From: Pelodera strongyloides
Lineage: Eukaryota > Nematoda > Chromadorea > Rhabditida > Rhabditidae
Reading direction: 5' to 3'
Assembly (NCBI GenBank): GCA_036852015.1
Contig: JAANDG010000543.1
Location: 1 to 64,000 of the forward strand
DNA: 64,000 nt
Of this stretch, positions 61,350 through 64,000 are shown in pieces; within the stretch, counting starts at the first letter, position 1, and each line of letters starts with the position of its first letter. The notes beneath the pieces are model-generated. The model ran no database searches. It was not told where the DNA came from and worked only from the letters and a program-made list of their open reading frames with translations. A program made the translations under genes and the position numbers.

Positions 61350-61842
61350 TCATCCTCAATTGGGATTCTGTGTAGCAAATTCTAAACTCCGGGCGCATTA
61401 CCTTCATTTAAAACCTTTATTCAAGTCTTTAAGTTCACACAAGGGCCTTTCATTTAGTCATTAGCTATTCATTACCTAATGACTCTCGTGTCTTAACGTC
61501 GAATACGTGCTGGTGACTTTTTCTCGAAACCACTACCGATCAACATCTTAACTTCTCGTTTAGACAAAACCGATTCGTAAACAGCGTAATATTGCGGCAC
61601 TAATGTTTCTATACTTTAAGGTTAGAAACGTATTTCAAAAATCAAGTAACTCATACATCAGGTCCGTTTTGGCTTATTACTTACACTCGCGCTCCTCCTG
61701 TAATTTCCCGGTTGAATTTGTTGAGTCGTGTACTGTAGTTGAACCGTATGCTCTAATTCTGTCTCGCCTTTTCTCGCTAGTTTGCTTCCTAGGTTTCATC
61801 TCAGATTCCCCAACCTCTTTTCGTTTGCTTGCCTCTCTCTGT

Positions 61843-61960
61843 CGCGCTGGCTATCACTCTCTCTCTCTATCTCAATCTTTCTCTGTCTCGCTCTCTCTCG
61901 CTCTCTCTCGCTCGCTCTCCCCTCTCGCTCTCGCTCCGCTCTCTCTCTACCTTCGCTGTT
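61843..61960 (+). repeat. CT-rich polypyrimidine tract
   Basis: Repeated CTCTCTCG and CTCGCTCT units. The long Ser/Leu-rich open frames over it are compositional. Confidence 0.9.
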
Positions 61961-62499
61961 TATGTCCTTCTACTGCCTTTTTCATTCAACAACCTCTCAA
62001 ACAATCACCATTGAAGCCAAAAAGCTTGCAAATATGCAATGTATTGTTTGTGTGGTTAAATACACGCAAAAGGAATAGACGAAGAGGTTCGACGTCTCTC
62101 CAGGGAAAACAACACTCACAAATTGACATTCGACAGACGCTGCAACCAATCTTAAAATAAACAGCCAGCTGAAGGGGCTCTTGTATGAAACACGTCAGGT
62201 AGGTATAAGTTAACTCAACCTGAATAGGTGTAATAGTCAAGCCTGATTGCAATTAATTCAAGGACGCGGCAATCTGTGAACTATAGAAATAGAGCGATGC
62301 TGGAGAGCATCCGTGGTGGTGACCAAACATAACGAAAGCCGTCTGTTAATGCGTGACGAAGTTATTGTGAGAACAAAATGAACCAAAAGGAATAGTATAG
62401 CGAAAAAAATCATTGCGCTTCGACTGGACATCGAGGCAATTCACTGAACCGATGAAGGCCGAGAGGAATGTTGGTGATTCAAATCATTAGTAGACTAGA

Positions 62500-62570
62500 A
62501 AGTAATGCTTATTTTTAGGGTAGGGCTGCGTGTAGGACTTATTTTTAGGGTAGGACTAGGGCAGTAAACT
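62500..62570 (+). repeat. Short tandem TTATTTTTAGGGTAGG(G/A)CT, two copies
   Basis: Two copies begin at about 62510 and 62540. Confidence 0.7.
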
Positions 62571-63486
62571 TTATTACTTAAAAATAAGAAACGTTGTTAC
62601 TTATAGACAAAGCAGATATTAGGAAACTCGCGCAAGGAACTAGTGATAAAGATAAAACACAAAAGGGTAAAATACCCTTGAGGACGGAAGGATACAGCTC
62701 AAATGAGGCACTTCATGATAGTCAATCGAAATGCCGAGGTTGAATTCACTAATCAGACATACTAAACGTGTCGTTTCCCTCTGCCAAGTAACGTGTCGTT
62801 ATTTGACAGAGTATACTAGTCAACATCAACAGGACCCAGAAACTATGTAGTAGGATAAAATATAGTACAAATACTGCGAGATGTGGCGTTGCCTGCTGGC
62901 CTACTACAGCCTTCGTCCAATGACTGTACTACGTCTCATTTTCGTGTAACAACTTGCTAAAGGAGCTGAGAAAACATGTCATTATAAGATATCGCGAAGC
63001 TCACAAGCATTTATCGTTTTTCAGGCAAAATTCGGAAAAGTGTCAAAGGTGGAACGAGACAAACAGGGAATGATCATCAAATATACTAGATAAATTAAGT
63101 ACAGCAAAGAAAATTGATACTAGTCAACAGGACCCAGAATCCCTGATCCTTTGCTTTCCGTTGTGTACAAATAACGGTTCAACAGCGTTCTGAATTTCTG
63201 AACCTGGTGATTTGGAACCGAACCTCTTAACTTTGTTAGAGTTAATCACTGGTTAATTATTTTTGGAATTTGTTGGAGTGTTTTCGCAAGTATTCATATA
63301 GTGTACTATAAAGCAGTGTATGGCAATCATTCTCCAACTCCTTATGTGATAGACCGCCAGAGTGTTCTTCTAACCCAAATCGTCCATTTAATAGGCATTG
63401 AGAAGCTGAATGGCTGGACACTGGTACGGTCCGAGCCACGGAGTTCGAGTAAAGATAAATAGCGTTTCGGGTGAATTCCATCGCAA

Positions 63487-63661
63487 CTTCCGTTCAAGGC
63501 TAACGTGATAACTCACATACAAACTGATTAACTAATCAGTTTGTATGTGAGTTATCACGTTAGCCATGAAAGGTAGATTTATGGAATATTTGGGTGATTT
63601 TGGATATTCGTTTGTTATAATTAATCGTACGTCAGTTATCACGTTAGCTTTGAACGGAAGT
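63487..63661. mobile_element. Inverted-repeat element with a 33-bp perfect palindrome arm
   Basis: Positions 63498-63530 and 63533-63565 are perfect inverted copies around a 2-base centre. A third inverted copy of the outer part (GTTATCACGTTAGC, then GAACGGAAGT) ends at about 63661. So a ~175-bp foldback element is likely. Confidence 0.8.
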
Positions 63662-64000
63662 GTAACTAACGCATGTACAAAATCACAAAAGGTTCCATGA
63701 ATCCATTAACTGATACACCTATTGTTGCACCCCGACCAAAATTGGTTTCAATTTCAACTTCAACTATTATTTTTACTAATTTCTCCTTTTGTTTTATATA
63801 AGTAGTTTATAACGTAAACTGCTCACAATGCATAACATATTTCAATTTCCATGAGAACTGAATGCAATCGCTCAAATTGCGCAATTGCAAACATTTACTT
63901 AAAACTACAATTGCAATTTTCCTCTTTTACGACAATTACCACAACCAGGTGGCATGATTTCTCATGAAGCCCCCTAAATTTATCTCTTTTATTTCACTTC

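Noticed and set aside
61603..62160. 185-codon open frame, plus strand
   Set aside because: Most of it is a translation of a CT-rich tract (Ser/Leu/Arg runs). Three overlapping frames are open for the same reason.
1..64000. CRISPR arrays, bacterial operons or prophage
   Set aside because: Spliced genes, trans-splice acceptors and MITEs show a eukaryotic nuclear genome. No spaced direct-repeat array is present.

Overview
The window is eukaryotic and almost certainly nematode. It has AT-rich spacers and short introns with GTAAGT-type donors and T-rich TTTCAG or TTTAG acceptors. In several genes a splice acceptor lies 0-13 bases before the first ATG, as expected for spliced-leader trans-splicing. 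The density of miniature transposons and dispersed repeats suggests a parasitic clade V (strongylid-type) worm. That placement is inference; the sequence carries no species marker.

Layout. 0.6-4.9 kb: a 16-exon minus-strand gene with two Tudor-like segments encoded by twin 108-nt exons. 5-12 kb: a repeat and MITE field with tRNA-like sequences and one or two doubtful small genes. 12-37.7 kb: a tandem cluster of five small plus-strand genes (about 116-121 residues, four exons, very divergent proteins). They sit in partly duplicated units that share promoter-like modules and a strongly conserved ~120-bp element downstream of every gene. A sixth member lies alone on the minus strand at 54.6-55.3 kb. 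37.7-45.8 kb: gene-poor, with a decayed LINE-like relic. 45.9-52.75 kb: a complete Cys-loop ligand-gated anion channel gene of 17 exons. 56.5-58.4 kb: a chromo-barrel (Tudor-knot) gene with an in-frame TAG in a late exon. 58.5-64 kb: mostly repeats, with an isolated terminal-exon candidate.

The channel gene and the two chromatin-reader-like genes look like ordinary single-copy genes. The distinctive content is the small-gene family. All six members begin M-x-F-(V/I), and exon 1 always ends in (I/L)-P before a GTRAG donor. Intron phases are 0/1/1 in five members. There is no signal peptide. Between the two closest copies the flanking DNA looks better conserved than the protein. I do not recognise the family. 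A small beta-sandwich of galectin type is a guess from the strand pattern. All exon structures were derived by eye from splice signals and reading-frame continuity, without transcripts or searches.
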